A stretch of 64,000 bases of DNA, taken from the NCBI RefSeq assembly GCF_000772955.1, contig NZ_JPVO01000045.1, positions 86,699-150,698 on the forward strand, written 5' to 3'. This document shows positions 53,343-62,081 of this stretch, piece after piece (the first letter of the stretch is position 1; the number at the start of each line of letters is the position of its first letter). The position numbers and the translations under genes are program-made. This stretch comes from Ureibacillus sinduriensis BLB-1 = JCM 15800 (lineage in GTDB: Bacteria; Bacillota; Bacilli; Bacillales_A; Planococcaceae). Below the pieces are notes generated by a model. The model worked only from the letters and a program-made list of their open reading frames with translations. It ran no database searches and was not told the origin of the DNA.

Positions 53343-53852
53343 TACTAATCCTTTCCGTTGATTCACTTCTATCACCCATCTGCATGTATTTGTACTATCA
53401 AGTATATGTAAACTACGCGGTATTTTTTCACAAGTCTCTATATTTATAACAACCGATAAATTGTATGTGTGCCTGGCACTCGAACAACTCACGAATATTT
53501 TGAATTGTCCTGGAATTGTGCGTGTGCCTGGCACTCAAACAACTCCAATACTATTCTAAATTATTTTGGAATTGTGTGGGTGCCTGGCACTTCAGCTGTA
53601 CTTAGGTATTATTATTATTTTGATATAGTTTATAAATTCGTTTATAATTTGTTGAACAATTCTCTATCTTCCACCTATTCTAACAACAGTACGATACTTT
53701 GTAATATTTCTTCCTTAAATTAGCATAAATGTTGAAATATACACTTTATAGGAATATAATGTTTAAATGTTAAGTAGATATAGTACTATAAAACTATTAT
53801 TTCCCTTTTCTATCCGACCATAAATCTATAAGAGAAAGGATAAGTAAAATGA
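53343..53852 (+). other. Divergent intergenic with array I
   Basis: 510 bp. Repeat array I takes up 53458-53591. The rest is AT-rich; a plausible promoter for the plus-strand regulator lies in 53750-53830 but could not be fixed. Confidence 0.4.
53458..53591 (+). repeat. Palindromic repeat array I (3 units)
   Basis: GTGCCTGGCAC at 53469, 53524 and 53580, steps of 55 and 56 bp. Linkers GAATTGTCCTG and AAATTATTTTG are 11 nt. Located between divergent genes. Confidence 0.9.
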
Positions 53853-54434
53853 ATGATTTGGACAAATAAGGAGATTGATTATCTCAAAGAACATATAGGT
53901 ACATATAAAATTACGACAATTGCCAGCAATATTAATCGCTCTTATGATTCTGTCGTTGCCAAGCTGCACAGATTAGGCTTAACGTCCAATACGAAAATGT
54001 ATACTGGTCTTCTGACTCTAGGAGAACTCTCCAATATTTTAAGAGTAGATCGAAATATAGTAAAAAACTGGGCCGAGAATTATGGTCTACCATGCATAAA
54101 GAGAACGACGAGGAGATTAAAGAACTTTTATTTTATTGATCCCACAGATTTTTGGTTATGGTCAGAAAAAAATAAGGAGAAAGTGCAATTCTCAAACATT
54201 GACCCTCAATTATTACTACCTGAACCTGATTGGGTAGATGCAGAAAGACGGAAAGAAAGGGACTCTCAAATAATAAAGAAAAGAAGCTACAAAACTTGGA
54301 CAACAAAGGAAGATATCATTCTTGTGGATTTACGCCATCAAGGACTTTCTTATAAAAAAATTGGTGAGCTGATGGAGCGTAGTCCTGATAGTGTTGCTCA
54401 TCGATACAAAAGACTACAAAATAATAACCTTTGA
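53853..54434 (+). CDS. DNA-binding protein with two SANT/Myb-like HTH domains
   Basis: 193 residues. N-terminal SANT-like HTH (WTNKEIDYLKEHIG ... INRSYDSVVAKLHRLGL), a central excisionase/MerR-like helix-turn-helix (LTLGELSNILRVDRNIVKNW), and a C-terminal second SANT-like HTH (TWTTKEDIILVDLRHQG ... RSPDSVAHRYKRL). The three-HTH design suggests a sequence-specific regulator, perhaps of phage-like origin. It precedes the EAL gene by 64 nt and both are probably one transcript. Function unknown. Confidence 0.78.
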   Translation: MIWTNKEIDYLKEHIGTYKITTIASNINRSYDSVVAKLHRLGLTSNTKMYTGLLTLGELSNILRVDRNIVKNWAENYGLPCIKRTTRRLKNFYFIDPTDFWLWSEKNKEKVQFSNIDPQLLLPEPDWVDAERRKERDSQIIKKRSYKTWTTKEDIILVDLRHQGLSYKKIGELMERSPDSVAHRYKRLQNNNL

Positions 54435-54498
54435 AGTGATTTCATAAACCTCAGTTTTCAGATTGTCAATTTAAAAAAGCAAGAGAAAGAAGGTATAA

Positions 54499-55218
54499 AT
54501 GAGAGTGTTGTCAAAGATCAAACAATTAATTAGCAGAAATTCACTGCATAGTGAATATCAACCGCTTTTGAGTGTAAATAATGATTCCATTTTTGCCTAT
54601 GAAGCTTTAATGAGATCAGAGCCGCACATTAATCCACTTACCCTAATCGAAGCCGCTCGAGAATGCGATAATTTGTATGAATTGGATACAGCTTGTATAA
54701 CAAATGCAATAGAAGGTTTTCCTATCGCCTACCTGGAAAATCACTATTTATTCATCAATATTCTACCATCTACGATTATACATAAGGATTTTGAAAATTA
54801 TATCAGCCGCTTACTGTTACTTTACCCAAAGATTAAGAGTAGCGTTGTTTTTGAAATTAGTGAGGATGTCTCTGAAGAGCATATTTGGAATCAAAGGTTA
54901 TTTATGCACCGTTTATCTTTCTTAAAATCTCTTGAATTTTATATAGCTTTTGATGATCTCTCTGTTTCAAAGACCTCTTTTGAAAAAATGGAACTACTAA
55001 CTCCAGATTATGTAAAGCTAGACCATACAAAATCACGGAATCTATCTTCTTCCCTAGCCCAGCAACAATTGATTTCGCTCTTTTTGGAATACACACATGA
55101 AAATATGAAATTAGTTCTGGAAGGAATAGAAGCTGAGGAAGATTTCATCACCGCCAAAAAGCTGGGGGTGCCTTTGCTGCAAGGTTATTTTATTTCAAAA
55201 CCTTCACGATTGGCCTAA
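54499..55218 (+). CDS. EAL-domain protein (c-di-GMP phosphodiesterase-like)
   Basis: 239 residues, a lone EAL domain with no sensor or membrane segment. Residues for catalysis appear kept: EAL in FAYEALMRSE, Asn in LFINILPS, Glu in VFEISED, the Asp pair in AFDDLS, Lys in DYVKLDH, Glu in LEGIEAEED, and Gln in LLQGYFISKP. The DDFG loop is altered (DDLSVSKTSF), so activity is not certain. Could hydrolyse or only bind c-di-GMP. SD AGAAGG. Ends 15 nt before array J. Confidence 0.85.
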   Translation: MRVLSKIKQLISRNSLHSEYQPLLSVNNDSIFAYEALMRSEPHINPLTLIEAARECDNLYELDTACITNAIEGFPIAYLENHYLFINILPSTIIHKDFENYISRLLLLYPKIKSSVVFEISEDVSEEHIWNQRLFMHRLSFLKSLEFYIAFDDLSVSKTSFEKMELLTPDYVKLDHTKSRNLSSSLAQQQLISLFLEYTHENMKLVLEGIEAEEDFITAKKLGVPLLQGYFISKPSRLA

Positions 55219-55222
55219 CATA

Positions 55223-55395
55223 GAATTGTGTGCGTGCCAGGCACTCATACAAATCTCGAACTATTCTGAATTGTTTTTGAATTGTTTTTGAATTGTGTGT
55301 GTGCCTGGCACTCAAACAAATCCTGAACTATTCTGAATTGTTTCCGAATTGTGTGTGTGCCAGGCACTCAAGCATCCACTCGCCCAGGCACTCAA
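55223..55395 (+). repeat. Palindromic repeat array J (3 units plus remnant)
   Basis: Cores at 55234 (GTGCCAGGCAC), 55301 (GTGCCTGGCAC) and 55357 (GTGCCAGGCAC), steps 67 and 56 bp. The 67-bp step contains the 11-nt linker twice (GAATTGTTTTT). A half-core CCAGGCAC follows near 55385. Confidence 0.9.
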
Positions 55396-55404
55396 ATGCA
55401 AATG

Positions 55405-55446
55405 AAAAAGCGTATTCGATTGTTCAACTCGAATACGCTTTTTCTA
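55405..55446 (-). terminator. Terminator of TraB-like gene
   Basis: AAAAAGCGTATTCGA/TCGAATACGCTTTTT stem, usable in both directions. Confidence 0.85.
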
Positions 55447-55468
55447 TCCATCTAATGAGGATCTGGTT

Positions 55469-56815
55469 TTATTGGTAGAACGGTTGAACCGTGTAGCCAT
55501 CTTGTTCTAGGTGGTAACGGATGTTTTTATCTACCAGGAAGTGGCCAGCGCCTACTACTACGAAGAATGTACCTTCTTCCTCTTCTAATAGATTTGTAAT
55601 TTTAGCGGCCATGTTGGCATCACGCTCACCGAATAGCATTGTGTTGAACTCGGAAGTGTCGCCTTCCATCTCTTGTAAGCTAGCAGCAAACTTTTCGATG
55701 TCACCTTTCTTCCAATTCTCGAACCAATCTAGCATCACATCATTTTCTGTTTCAGCAGAAGGTTCCAAAATCGCATTCAGCGTATCCAGCAGCATCTGTT
55801 CCTGACCTTCAGGCGATAATGCGTCAAACATGTCGACTTGTGTTCTCGTACCTTCCAATTCGATGACCGGCTTCCCTTTCATCAGGGCATCCAGTAAAAA
55901 GTACATATCGATTCCATGCATCGACATTTCCTCCGGCGTTATCCCGAACGAATCGTCCATTCCCAACATTGATAGAGAACTAGATAACAACCAAGGTTTC
56001 TGGTTCATTAACTGATCCATCGATAACCCGTAAGTTTCAGCTACCTTTTCAAGCTTTGCAAACGTTTCGGCACTTACTGCGTCCTTAACCGTTTTGCCTT
56101 CTGCATACATTGCTTTTTCCGCATAGTAATCAAGGGCTTCAACGTCAAGAATATTTGCTTCCACTAATAGTGCATCGGATTCCTCAAACGCATTTAATAG
56201 TTTTTGATTGAATGGATATAGGTCCGGAGTCCCCAAGTGGATGGAACCTAATAAATACACTTGTGTGTCTTCATCTTCCACTACCCACGCTACACCTTTT
56301 GAACCTTTATCCGCCAGGTGATATGTGTCCTTGATGACGCGTATTGCCAGGACAACCGCATCTTGTGTTGTTGATTTTTTATCCAAATCCAACCCTTTGC
56401 CGGAACCTTTCAAGATGCCGCGCTCTTTCATATACGCTACAGCATCATCGCCAACCGGCAGATCATATTGTGCGACAATATTATAAAGGCGATTGATGAT
56501 ATCCCCTCTAGTTGTATCTTCCTTATAGCTTGCTGGTTTGAAATCTTTGTTTTCAGATAATTGTAATGATGCAATTTTATCTTCAGTCAAGGCTAATAGT
56601 TCATTCAGTTTTTCAATGGAAATGTCGCTTCTAAATCCATCGAAGTACAAGTCTGTCGAGAAAACCCCGTACTTTTCGCCTTCGTTCAGTATCTCAGCCG
56701 CCCAAGGGCTAACATCCGGAACACCTTCTTCAGCTTGGATAGCCGGTACAACTGTCGAGAACAGAAGCACAAATCCTAGCATCGTTGCGATAACGTTTCT
56801 GTACATTTTTTTCAT
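55469..56815 (-). CDS. Secreted TraB/GumN family protein with SLH-like N-terminal part
   Basis: 448 residues. Signal peptide (about 1-28, VVPAIQAEEG), then 130 residues that resemble divergent SLH units (VSPWAAEILNEGEKYGVFS; DAVVLAIRVIKDTYHLA), then the TraB/GumN domain. The latter shows QVYLLGSIHLGTPDLYPFN, ESDALLVEANI and TFFVVVGAGHFL, containing the conserved Glu/His residues. TraB domains are metal-dependent protease-like (Tiki family related). ATG 56815 has AAAGGAG at 8-nt spacing; an upstream GTG would overlap the SD. Confidence 0.87.
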   Translation of the reverse strand: MKKMYRNVIATMLGFVLLFSTVVPAIQAEEGVPDVSPWAAEILNEGEKYGVFSTDLYFDGFRSDISIEKLNELLALTEDKIASLQLSENKDFKPASYKEDTTRGDIINRLYNIVAQYDLPVGDDAVAYMKERGILKGSGKGLDLDKKSTTQDAVVLAIRVIKDTYHLADKGSKGVAWVVEDEDTQVYLLGSIHLGTPDLYPFNQKLLNAFEESDALLVEANILDVEALDYYAEKAMYAEGKTVKDAVSAETFAKLEKVAETYGLSMDQLMNQKPWLLSSSLSMLGMDDSFGITPEEMSMHGIDMYFLLDALMKGKPVIELEGTRTQVDMFDALSPEGQEQMLLDTLNAILEPSAETENDVMLDWFENWKKGDIEKFAASLQEMEGDTSEFNTMLFGERDANMAAKITNLLEEEEGTFFVVVGAGHFLVDKNIRYHLEQDGYTVQPFYQ

Positions 56816-57127
56816 ATGCCATTCTCCTTTCACATACTAGATTCGTAAAAAGTTACGATTCTCACCCCGGTGATTTACTTAGCATAGAAAGTACCATAAT
56901 TTTCATCCTTAGTAAAAAACCACCTAACCATCGTAACATATATACCCTCTTGTTTAAACCTTATTTATGAAGGATTTTCCACTAATCATAAAATATTCCA
57001 GTTCCCAAACAACCTACATCAAAGCTGAATTTTTTCTACACCACAAAACAAAAAACCCCCTTTAACCATTGTCAAAGGGGGTTGATCGAAACTATCAAAA
57101 ACGTACTATATAAAATTACGCGAACAA
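56816..57127 (-). other. Intergenic, MCP to TraB-like gene
   Basis: 312 bp. The MCP terminator lies at 57052-57088. The remaining AT-rich part should hold the promoter of the TraB-like gene; nothing else seen. Confidence 0.4.
57052..57088 (-). terminator. Terminator of MCP gene
   Basis: AACCCCCTTT/AAAGGGGGTT stem, then TTTTG on the minus strand. Confidence 0.85.
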
Positions 57128-58891
57128 TTAAACTCTAAACTGCTGTACCAGATCATTCAACTGGATTGCCAGTTTGGAAAGCTCTTCGGAACTTGCCGCC
57201 ACTTCTTCCATGGAACTGCTCGTTTGCTGAGTAGAAGCCGAAGTTTGTTCGACACCTGCAGCCGATTGTTCTGAAATGGCCGCCACTTCTTCAATAGCTG
57301 AATTCATTTCTTGGCTAGTCGATTTCATCAGGGTCAAGTTGTCACTGACAACTCGGATCGTGGAAGCCATCTCTTTAACCGAATCATTGATTTTTCTAAA
57401 TGTCTCGCCAGTTGTTTTCAGCTGGTCGGTACCTTTTGAAACTTCCGAATATCCTGTTTGCAACGATTGTACGACTCCCGTTGTATCCCCTTGAATTCTA
57501 GCAACAATTTGCGTGATATCCGCCACTGATTTGGATACCTCTTCGGCAAGCTTTTTCACTTCTTCTGCCACGACCGCAAAGCCGCGTCCATGCTCGCCGG
57601 CACGTGCTGCTTCAATAGCCGCATTGAGTGCCAATAAATTCGTTTGTTCAGCCACCTCTCGAATAACGGTGACTAATTTTGAAATTTCATTCGATTGCAC
57701 ATCAAGCTGCTGAACTTTCAGCACGGAATCATTGACGATGCGGTCGATATTCATCATCTGTTCAACCGATTGTCGCATCAATTGAGCGCCATCTTCCGTC
57801 AATTGCAGCACTTCATTTGATGACTGATAAATTCTCTCACCATTATTATTGGCTTCTTCCACCTTTTCCACATAAGTTCCCATTGAAGTTGAAAGATCAC
57901 CAGCAAGACTTGCTTGCGATTCAGTACCCGATGCAATTTCTTCCATTGTAGTGGCTACTTGTTCAGTCCCTACCTTCACTTCATTGGCGGACTGTGTGAG
58001 CTCCTCACTGTGGCCCGATATAAGCTGGGAAGCTTGGGAAATATTTTGAATCATATTTTTTAAGTTTGTATGTAAATTATTCAGTCCACCGGCCAATTGT
58101 CCAGTTTCATCTTTGGAGCTTATGTCCAATGTACCAATCGTCAAATTGCCATTCGCGATATGCGTCATTTGCTCCGTCACTTTTTTGATAGGATTCGTCA
58201 CATTGTTGGCAAACAACCAAATGACCGCTATCCCAATAAGCAACGTAATTCCCGTCACAATGGAGTTTAATGTCAGGATGTCACCGGCAGGTTCATTAAA
58301 GTCGATCATGTAGGTACCTGCCACCACGACCCATCCCCACTCAGCAAAATCTTCGGAGTAGGCAACTTTTTCCCCGTACTTATCCGGGTTGTCAATGAAC
58401 GGCGCTATAAAATAAGTAAACCCTCCGCCTTCGATTCCGCGTTCAACGTATTCCCGCGCATAGTAAATACCATTTTTATCCTTCGTATCCCAAATATTCT
58501 GGCCCTCTTTGGCAGGGTGGGCAACGAGTGTCCCTTCGTGATCGGCTACAAACATATAGCCATTTTCACCTAGGTCGATATTTTTATTGATCGGGCGTTT
58601 ATCGTCTGCCCCCTTTTCACCTAGTATCGTGATTCTTACTTTTTCTTGAGCATCCTCCAAAGTAAGTTTGCCTTCCTCCACTTGCTCATTGAGCACTTTC
58701 ATCAATTCAACCGTTTGTTCCACACTATTTCTTAGATTCGTTTGCCCCAGTTCATCCAGACTGTCACTGCTTTTTTGATAACTGAACCACCCTAAAACAA
58801 GCAAGGGAATCGTCAGCAATAGAATTGAAACGGTCAGAAGCTTCCGTTTAATCGTTCCCGTGAAAAAAGCTAGCAAATTAAATTTCTTCAT
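57128..58891 (-). CDS. Methyl-accepting chemotaxis protein
   Basis: 587 residues. TM1 (about 16-36), extracellular sCache_2-type sensor (about 37-205, with [20 protein letters not shown]), TM2 (about 208-230), HAMP (about 230-285) and a long signalling coiled coil. The hairpin tip has [25 protein letters not shown] and [15 protein letters not shown], shown in parts. C-terminal Gln/Glu pairs are likely methylation sites. Ligand unknown; Cache sensors often bind small organic acids or amino acids. It links this end of the window to motility. Confidence 0.95.
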   Translation of the reverse strand: MKKFNLLAFFTGTIKRKLLTVSILLLTIPLLVLGWFSYQKSSDSLDELGQTNLRNSVEQTVELMKVLNEQVEEGKLTLEDAQEKVRITILGEKGADDKRPINKNIDLGENGYMFVADHEGTLVAHPAKEGQNIWDTKDKNGIYYAREYVERGIEGGGFTYFIAPFIDNPDKYGEKVAYSEDFAEWGWVVVAGTYMIDFNEPAGDILTLNSIVTGITLLIGIAVIWLFANNVTNPIKKVTEQMTHIANGNLTIGTLDISSKDETGQLAGGLNNLHTNLKNMIQNISQASQLISGHSEELTQSANEVKVGTEQVATTMEEIASGTESQASLAGDLSTSMGTYVEKVEEANNNGERIYQSSNEVLQLTEDGAQLMRQSVEQMMNIDRIVNDSVLKVQQLDVQSNEISKLVTVIREVAEQTNLLALNAAIEAARAGEHGRGFAVVAEEVKKLAEEVSKSVADITQIVARIQGDTTGVVQSLQTGYSEVSKGTDQLKTTGETFRKINDSVKEMASTIRVVSDNLTLMKSTSQEMNSAIEEVAAISEQSAAGVEQTSASTQQTSSSMEEVAASSEELSKLAIQLNDLVQQFRV

Positions 58892-59194
58892 ACTATCCTC
58901 ACACTTTCTTTCATTGAAAAAATAATTCCAATAAGACTATTTGCACTAAAAACCACCTTAATAAAATAGGTCGTTAAGTGTTACATTATATTCCTATTAA
59001 TCCTACTTTTTCAATATCTATTCATGAACTCTAGTATATTTTCGACAAAACTAGCAATTTCTTTAGTAGAATTTGTAAAATAAACACTTAACTATAGAAG
59101 AAACCCGTTCTTTTCTATTCGTGAATAAAGATACCATCACACTGATTCTCTCCAGAAAAATTCCCCATGAGTTTGGAAGTTTAATCTACTTTAA
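58892..59194 (-). other. Intergenic upstream of MCP
   Basis: 303 bp, AT-rich. I looked for a sigma-D promoter for the MCP and found no convincing one; the MCP may be read from the sigma-D-like promoter at 59.6 kb. Confidence 0.35.
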
Positions 59195-59563
59195 TTACTC
59201 GATTTTGATGGCACCCATGCTTTCCAGGAAAATTCGCGCATCGGAATTCAAGTAATTGATCGACTCTTTTTTCATCAGTAATTGCTCATTTCCTTTTATA
59301 TTACGCTTCATACTCCTAATATCAAATCTCGTTGCATACACGTTCAGCGTGTTGAGTAGGCTAATCTCTGCCTTTGTTAACGGCTCTTCACCAGACTCGG
59401 ATTGATTATTTAAAAACTTGAGGATCTCTCTCGCATTACTTTTTAAATGCATCCGATTTTGGTTGACTAATTCAATGTTTTCTTCAATGTACTTTCTTGC
59501 GCTCGTAAATTCCAACGCATCCACTGATTTATTGATTTTTGTTATGACATCTTTTATATCCAC
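59195..59563 (-). CDS. Small helical protein behind a sigma-D-like promoter
   Basis: 122 residues, predicted all helical, charged, no signal peptide (ITKINKSVDALEFTSARKYI, EILKFLNNQSESG, SDARIFLESMGAIKIE). No family recognised. I start at GTG 59563, which has GAAGGGG with 8-nt spacing. The longer ATG at 59608 cannot be used because it is part of the promoter -10 region. Position upstream of the MCP and its promoter suggest a motility or chemotaxis accessory role (inference). Confidence 0.7.
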   Translation of the reverse strand: MDIKDVITKINKSVDALEFTSARKYIEENIELVNQNRMHLKSNAREILKFLNNQSESGEEPLTKAEISLLNTLNVYATRFDIRSMKRNIKGNEQLLMKKESINYLNSDARIFLESMGAIKIE

Positions 59564-59598
59564 TACTATAGCCCCTTCGAAATTATTTGCACTTAGGT

Positions 59599-59625
59599 AT
59601 ATCGGCATTCAATTACAATATTCAA
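59599..59625 (-). promoter_or_regulatory. Sigma-D-like promoter of small helical gene
   Basis: Minus strand TTGA, 15 nt, GCCGATAT. The -10 is a perfect sigma-D match; the -35 has two of four bases of TAAA. About 35 nt in front of the GTG start. Confidence 0.6.
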
Positions 59626-59707
59626 GGACATTACTTTGAAATAAACATAGTAATTTTTGCCAATTAAAAAGCATATGGAAGGCTCCAGCATTTTCCGAGT
59701 AATACAT

Positions 59708-59744
59708 AGAAAAAACCCGCATTTTATGAATTAAATGCGGGCGA
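59708..59744 (-). terminator. Terminator of lipoprotein-side transcript
   Basis: CCCGCATTT/AAATGCGGG stem with TTTTTTC on the minus strand, after the gene ending at 59760. Confidence 0.8.
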
Positions 59745-59759
59745 AATATTATTCTAGAA

Positions 59760-61259
59760 TTATCTCAAAAACTTATCAAAATAGTAGTTACCGTCGATTT
59801 CTTCAAACACGGCGCTTTTACTCCAACCGTCTTCCTCTCTTTCGATATACACGGTGCTATCAGAACGTACCGTAATTTTGAATTCGTAGTAGCCACCATA
59901 TGGTTTTCCTTCGAGAGCTGTGTAACGGAGTGGCTCATTGAAATAACTGTTCAATTGATCAGGTTTCGTCAATATGGTTTTTAAAAACTCTTCATCCTTA
60001 TTAGCAAGGCCCCATAGCAAAACTTTCGTGGCCCCCACTAAATGTTGTTGCGGGAAGACAATTTCCCCGCCCATAATAGCGGTTTCCTTTTCCTCCAATT
60101 CAGCCAGCGAAATCGGTTCTTCTAAAGAAGAGACTTCATCGTACAAACCGAATAACTCGTCCGGGATTCCCCAACCTTCCGTCGCTTCTTGGCTATTCTC
60201 ATAAGCTTCCATCGTTTGATCATAAACCTTTTCTACATTTGGAGAAATGCCTAAAGAATATTCGCCTTGGCCAAAGCCCCAGTAGAACAAATGCCCTCCA
60301 GCAATGCTATACGCATAGACCGAACCCGTTGGCACTTCCCAATGTTTTGAACCAATCAAATCCATGGCGAACATTTTCTGATCCTCGGTAAAATAAATCG
60401 TCTCCCCAGAAATATTGGGCATGTCGATCGTCGCCCCGGATTGCTTCATGTTGGCCGTCAAATTTCTCGCGTCCCCACCGAATGACATTTTGTAAAGGTC
60501 GCCTTGCTCTAAATAATAGAGGTCACCCCCACTCACCTGGAATAACGACTCTAACTCCCCGTGGGATGTAACGGTTTCCTCTCCACTTTCTAAATCAGTT
60601 ATGTATATTCGATAATCTTGTTCCTTCACTTTTTCGGACCAATACAGTTTTCCCTGCTCGACATAAAAATTCATCATGCTGGAGGCCTTGACTTGTAAGT
60701 TCCCCCCATCCGTCTCCATCGTAAATAGACTATTTGCATCGAATCCGTCATCGTAGGAACTAAAGATGATATGGTCTTTATAAACAATCATGTTTGACAC
60801 AGGTACAGAGGTCGGAATTTCTTCCTTCCCTTCCCCATCCAAGTCCATTGCAAAGATTTTTTCATTTTTCACATAATAAACCCGGTCGTTAATAACGTTA
60901 ATAGAAGTAATGGTGCCAAGGCCATCCTCTACGCTGTCAAGTATTTCCCCGGTCTTGTCCATCTCGTTTATTGCATCCTTCGGTGAAGAAATGAGATTTT
61001 TGGAGTCCGAATAAAAAACCGTATCCCCATACACTGCAGCAATCCCGCCATTTTGGATATTGCCGCTCGTATTACCTGTATCAATGGTTAGTGTGATTTC
61101 GTCGCCTGCTGTTTCTGTTTCGGTTTCCTGTGTCTCTTTAACACTTTCTGCCACTTCTTTTTCTTCCCCAGCTGATTGCTTATTACTCATCTCCTCGGAA
61201 TTTGCACAACCTGCGATGGATAAGGAAATTAAAAGGGATAGCATCAATTCTTTTTTCAT
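59760..61259 (-). CDS. Lipoprotein with DUF5050-like beta-propeller
   Basis: 499 residues. Lipobox SIAGC (Cys about 18), acidic linker, then repeated units of the DUF5050 kind (VFYSDSKNLISSP, RVYYVKNEKIFAMDLDG, LYWSEKVKEQDYRIYITD, IYFTEDQKMFAMDL), about residues 60-330. A C-terminal 160-residue domain ends YYFDKFLR and may bind a ligand. Anchored on the outer membrane face. Role unknown; sits directly upstream of the small helical gene but with its own terminator. Confidence 0.82.
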   Translation of the reverse strand: MKKELMLSLLISLSIAGCANSEEMSNKQSAGEEKEVAESVKETQETETETAGDEITLTIDTGNTSGNIQNGGIAAVYGDTVFYSDSKNLISSPKDAINEMDKTGEILDSVEDGLGTITSINVINDRVYYVKNEKIFAMDLDGEGKEEIPTSVPVSNMIVYKDHIIFSSYDDGFDANSLFTMETDGGNLQVKASSMMNFYVEQGKLYWSEKVKEQDYRIYITDLESGEETVTSHGELESLFQVSGGDLYYLEQGDLYKMSFGGDARNLTANMKQSGATIDMPNISGETIYFTEDQKMFAMDLIGSKHWEVPTGSVYAYSIAGGHLFYWGFGQGEYSLGISPNVEKVYDQTMEAYENSQEATEGWGIPDELFGLYDEVSSLEEPISLAELEEKETAIMGGEIVFPQQHLVGATKVLLWGLANKDEEFLKTILTKPDQLNSYFNEPLRYTALEGKPYGGYYEFKITVRSDSTVYIEREEDGWSKSAVFEEIDGNYYFDKFLR

Positions 61260-61315
61260 ATTAAGCTCCCAACTTTACTATTTAAGATAAAATTACCACT
61301 TAAAACATATGTACA

Positions 61316-61348
61316 AAAATTGAGCGAGGATTATAAATCCCCGCTTAA
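61316..61348 (-). terminator. Terminator of stalk/NPCBM-like gene
   Basis: AGCGGGGATT/AATCCTCGCT stem, then CAATTTTTG on the minus strand. Confidence 0.6.
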
Positions 61349-61352
61349 TTTC

Positions 61353-62081
61353 TTATTTATAAAATTTCGGCTCAAACAGACCCACTTCTGCATTAGAACC
61401 ATTTACAGGTCGAGTTAATTTGAAGCTAAGTTTATTCGCGTTTTTTGTATTGATTTTGATTTCTCTTGGCATTTCACCTGCTTTGACGGTATACGATGTT
61501 GTTAACTCATCATCCAAGTAAACGTCCACAGCCACATGTGTGCCCGTACTTTTTGATTTTTCAGTTAGCGATAAAATCGATTCAAAGGTCGAATATTGAC
61601 CGTTTAATGCAAATTCAGTTAACGTCCATTGCTCAGCGGAGAAGTTATCCAACCCTAAGATTGCGTAGTTTACATATTCGTTGCCAATATTGTCTTGAAC
61701 AGGTGTTTTTTCATTAAAGCCAATTTTGGCGAAGTTGCCAGTAATGCTCGTTTTTGATTGGAAATTCATCATCTTGATATCACGGTCAAAGTAGTAAGCC
61801 GTCCCATCCAATGTTTCACCGATATGAATCGTTGATGTTTGTTTTTCCCACTCCACTGGGTAGCCCAATGATTCACTGATATAGCGAAGTGGTACATACG
61901 TTGTCCCTTCGTACGTGAACGGTTTTTCATTTCCAGGCATTTTGGATACTTGATCAATTTTAATATCCGCTATATTAAAGAATACCTTTAATGTCGCACT
62001 GTTCGATGCCGCGAATGCTCCCACCGCCCCACCGATCAATAGGGAACCAGCCACTGCTGAACTGACTAAAAATTTCTTCAT
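61353..62081 (-). CDS. Stalk-domain protein with NPCBM-like C-terminus
   Basis: 242 residues. Signal peptide (about 1-25), a stalk (CuAO_N1-like) domain with FTYEGTTYVPLRYISESLGYPVEWE (about 52-95; shown by its core YVPLRYISESLG), then a beta-sandwich similar to NPCBM/NEW2: EFALNGQYSTFES, VAVDVYLDDELTTSYTV, LSFKLTRP. Likely a secreted carbohydrate- or wall-binding protein. SD GGAGG. Related in its N-terminal part to the protein at 33.8 kb. Confidence 0.85.
   Translation of the reverse strand: MKKFLVSSAVAGSLLIGGAVGAFAASNSATLKVFFNIADIKIDQVSKMPGNEKPFTYEGTTYVPLRYISESLGYPVEWEKQTSTIHIGETLDGTAYYFDRDIKMMNFQSKTSITGNFAKIGFNEKTPVQDNIGNEYVNYAILGLDNFSAEQWTLTEFALNGQYSTFESILSLTEKSKSTGTHVAVDVYLDDELTTSYTVKAGEMPREIKINTKNANKLSFKLTRPVNGSNAEVGLFEPKFYK

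Noticed and set aside
53447..53462. Sigma-D promoter for the HTH-EAL unit (ACCGATAA)
   Set aside because: No TAAA at the proper distance and about 400 nt from the gene with an array in between.
53343..53534. N-terminal extension of the acetyltransferase frame
   Set aside because: The extension (MPGTRTIPGQF...) is read from array I, and ATG 53342 has a proper SD and gives the normal Eis length.
16469..55395. Arrays as small CRISPR loci
   Set aside because: Steps are regular, but the sequences between cores are themselves conserved between arrays, there are only 2-3 units, and no cas genes are present.
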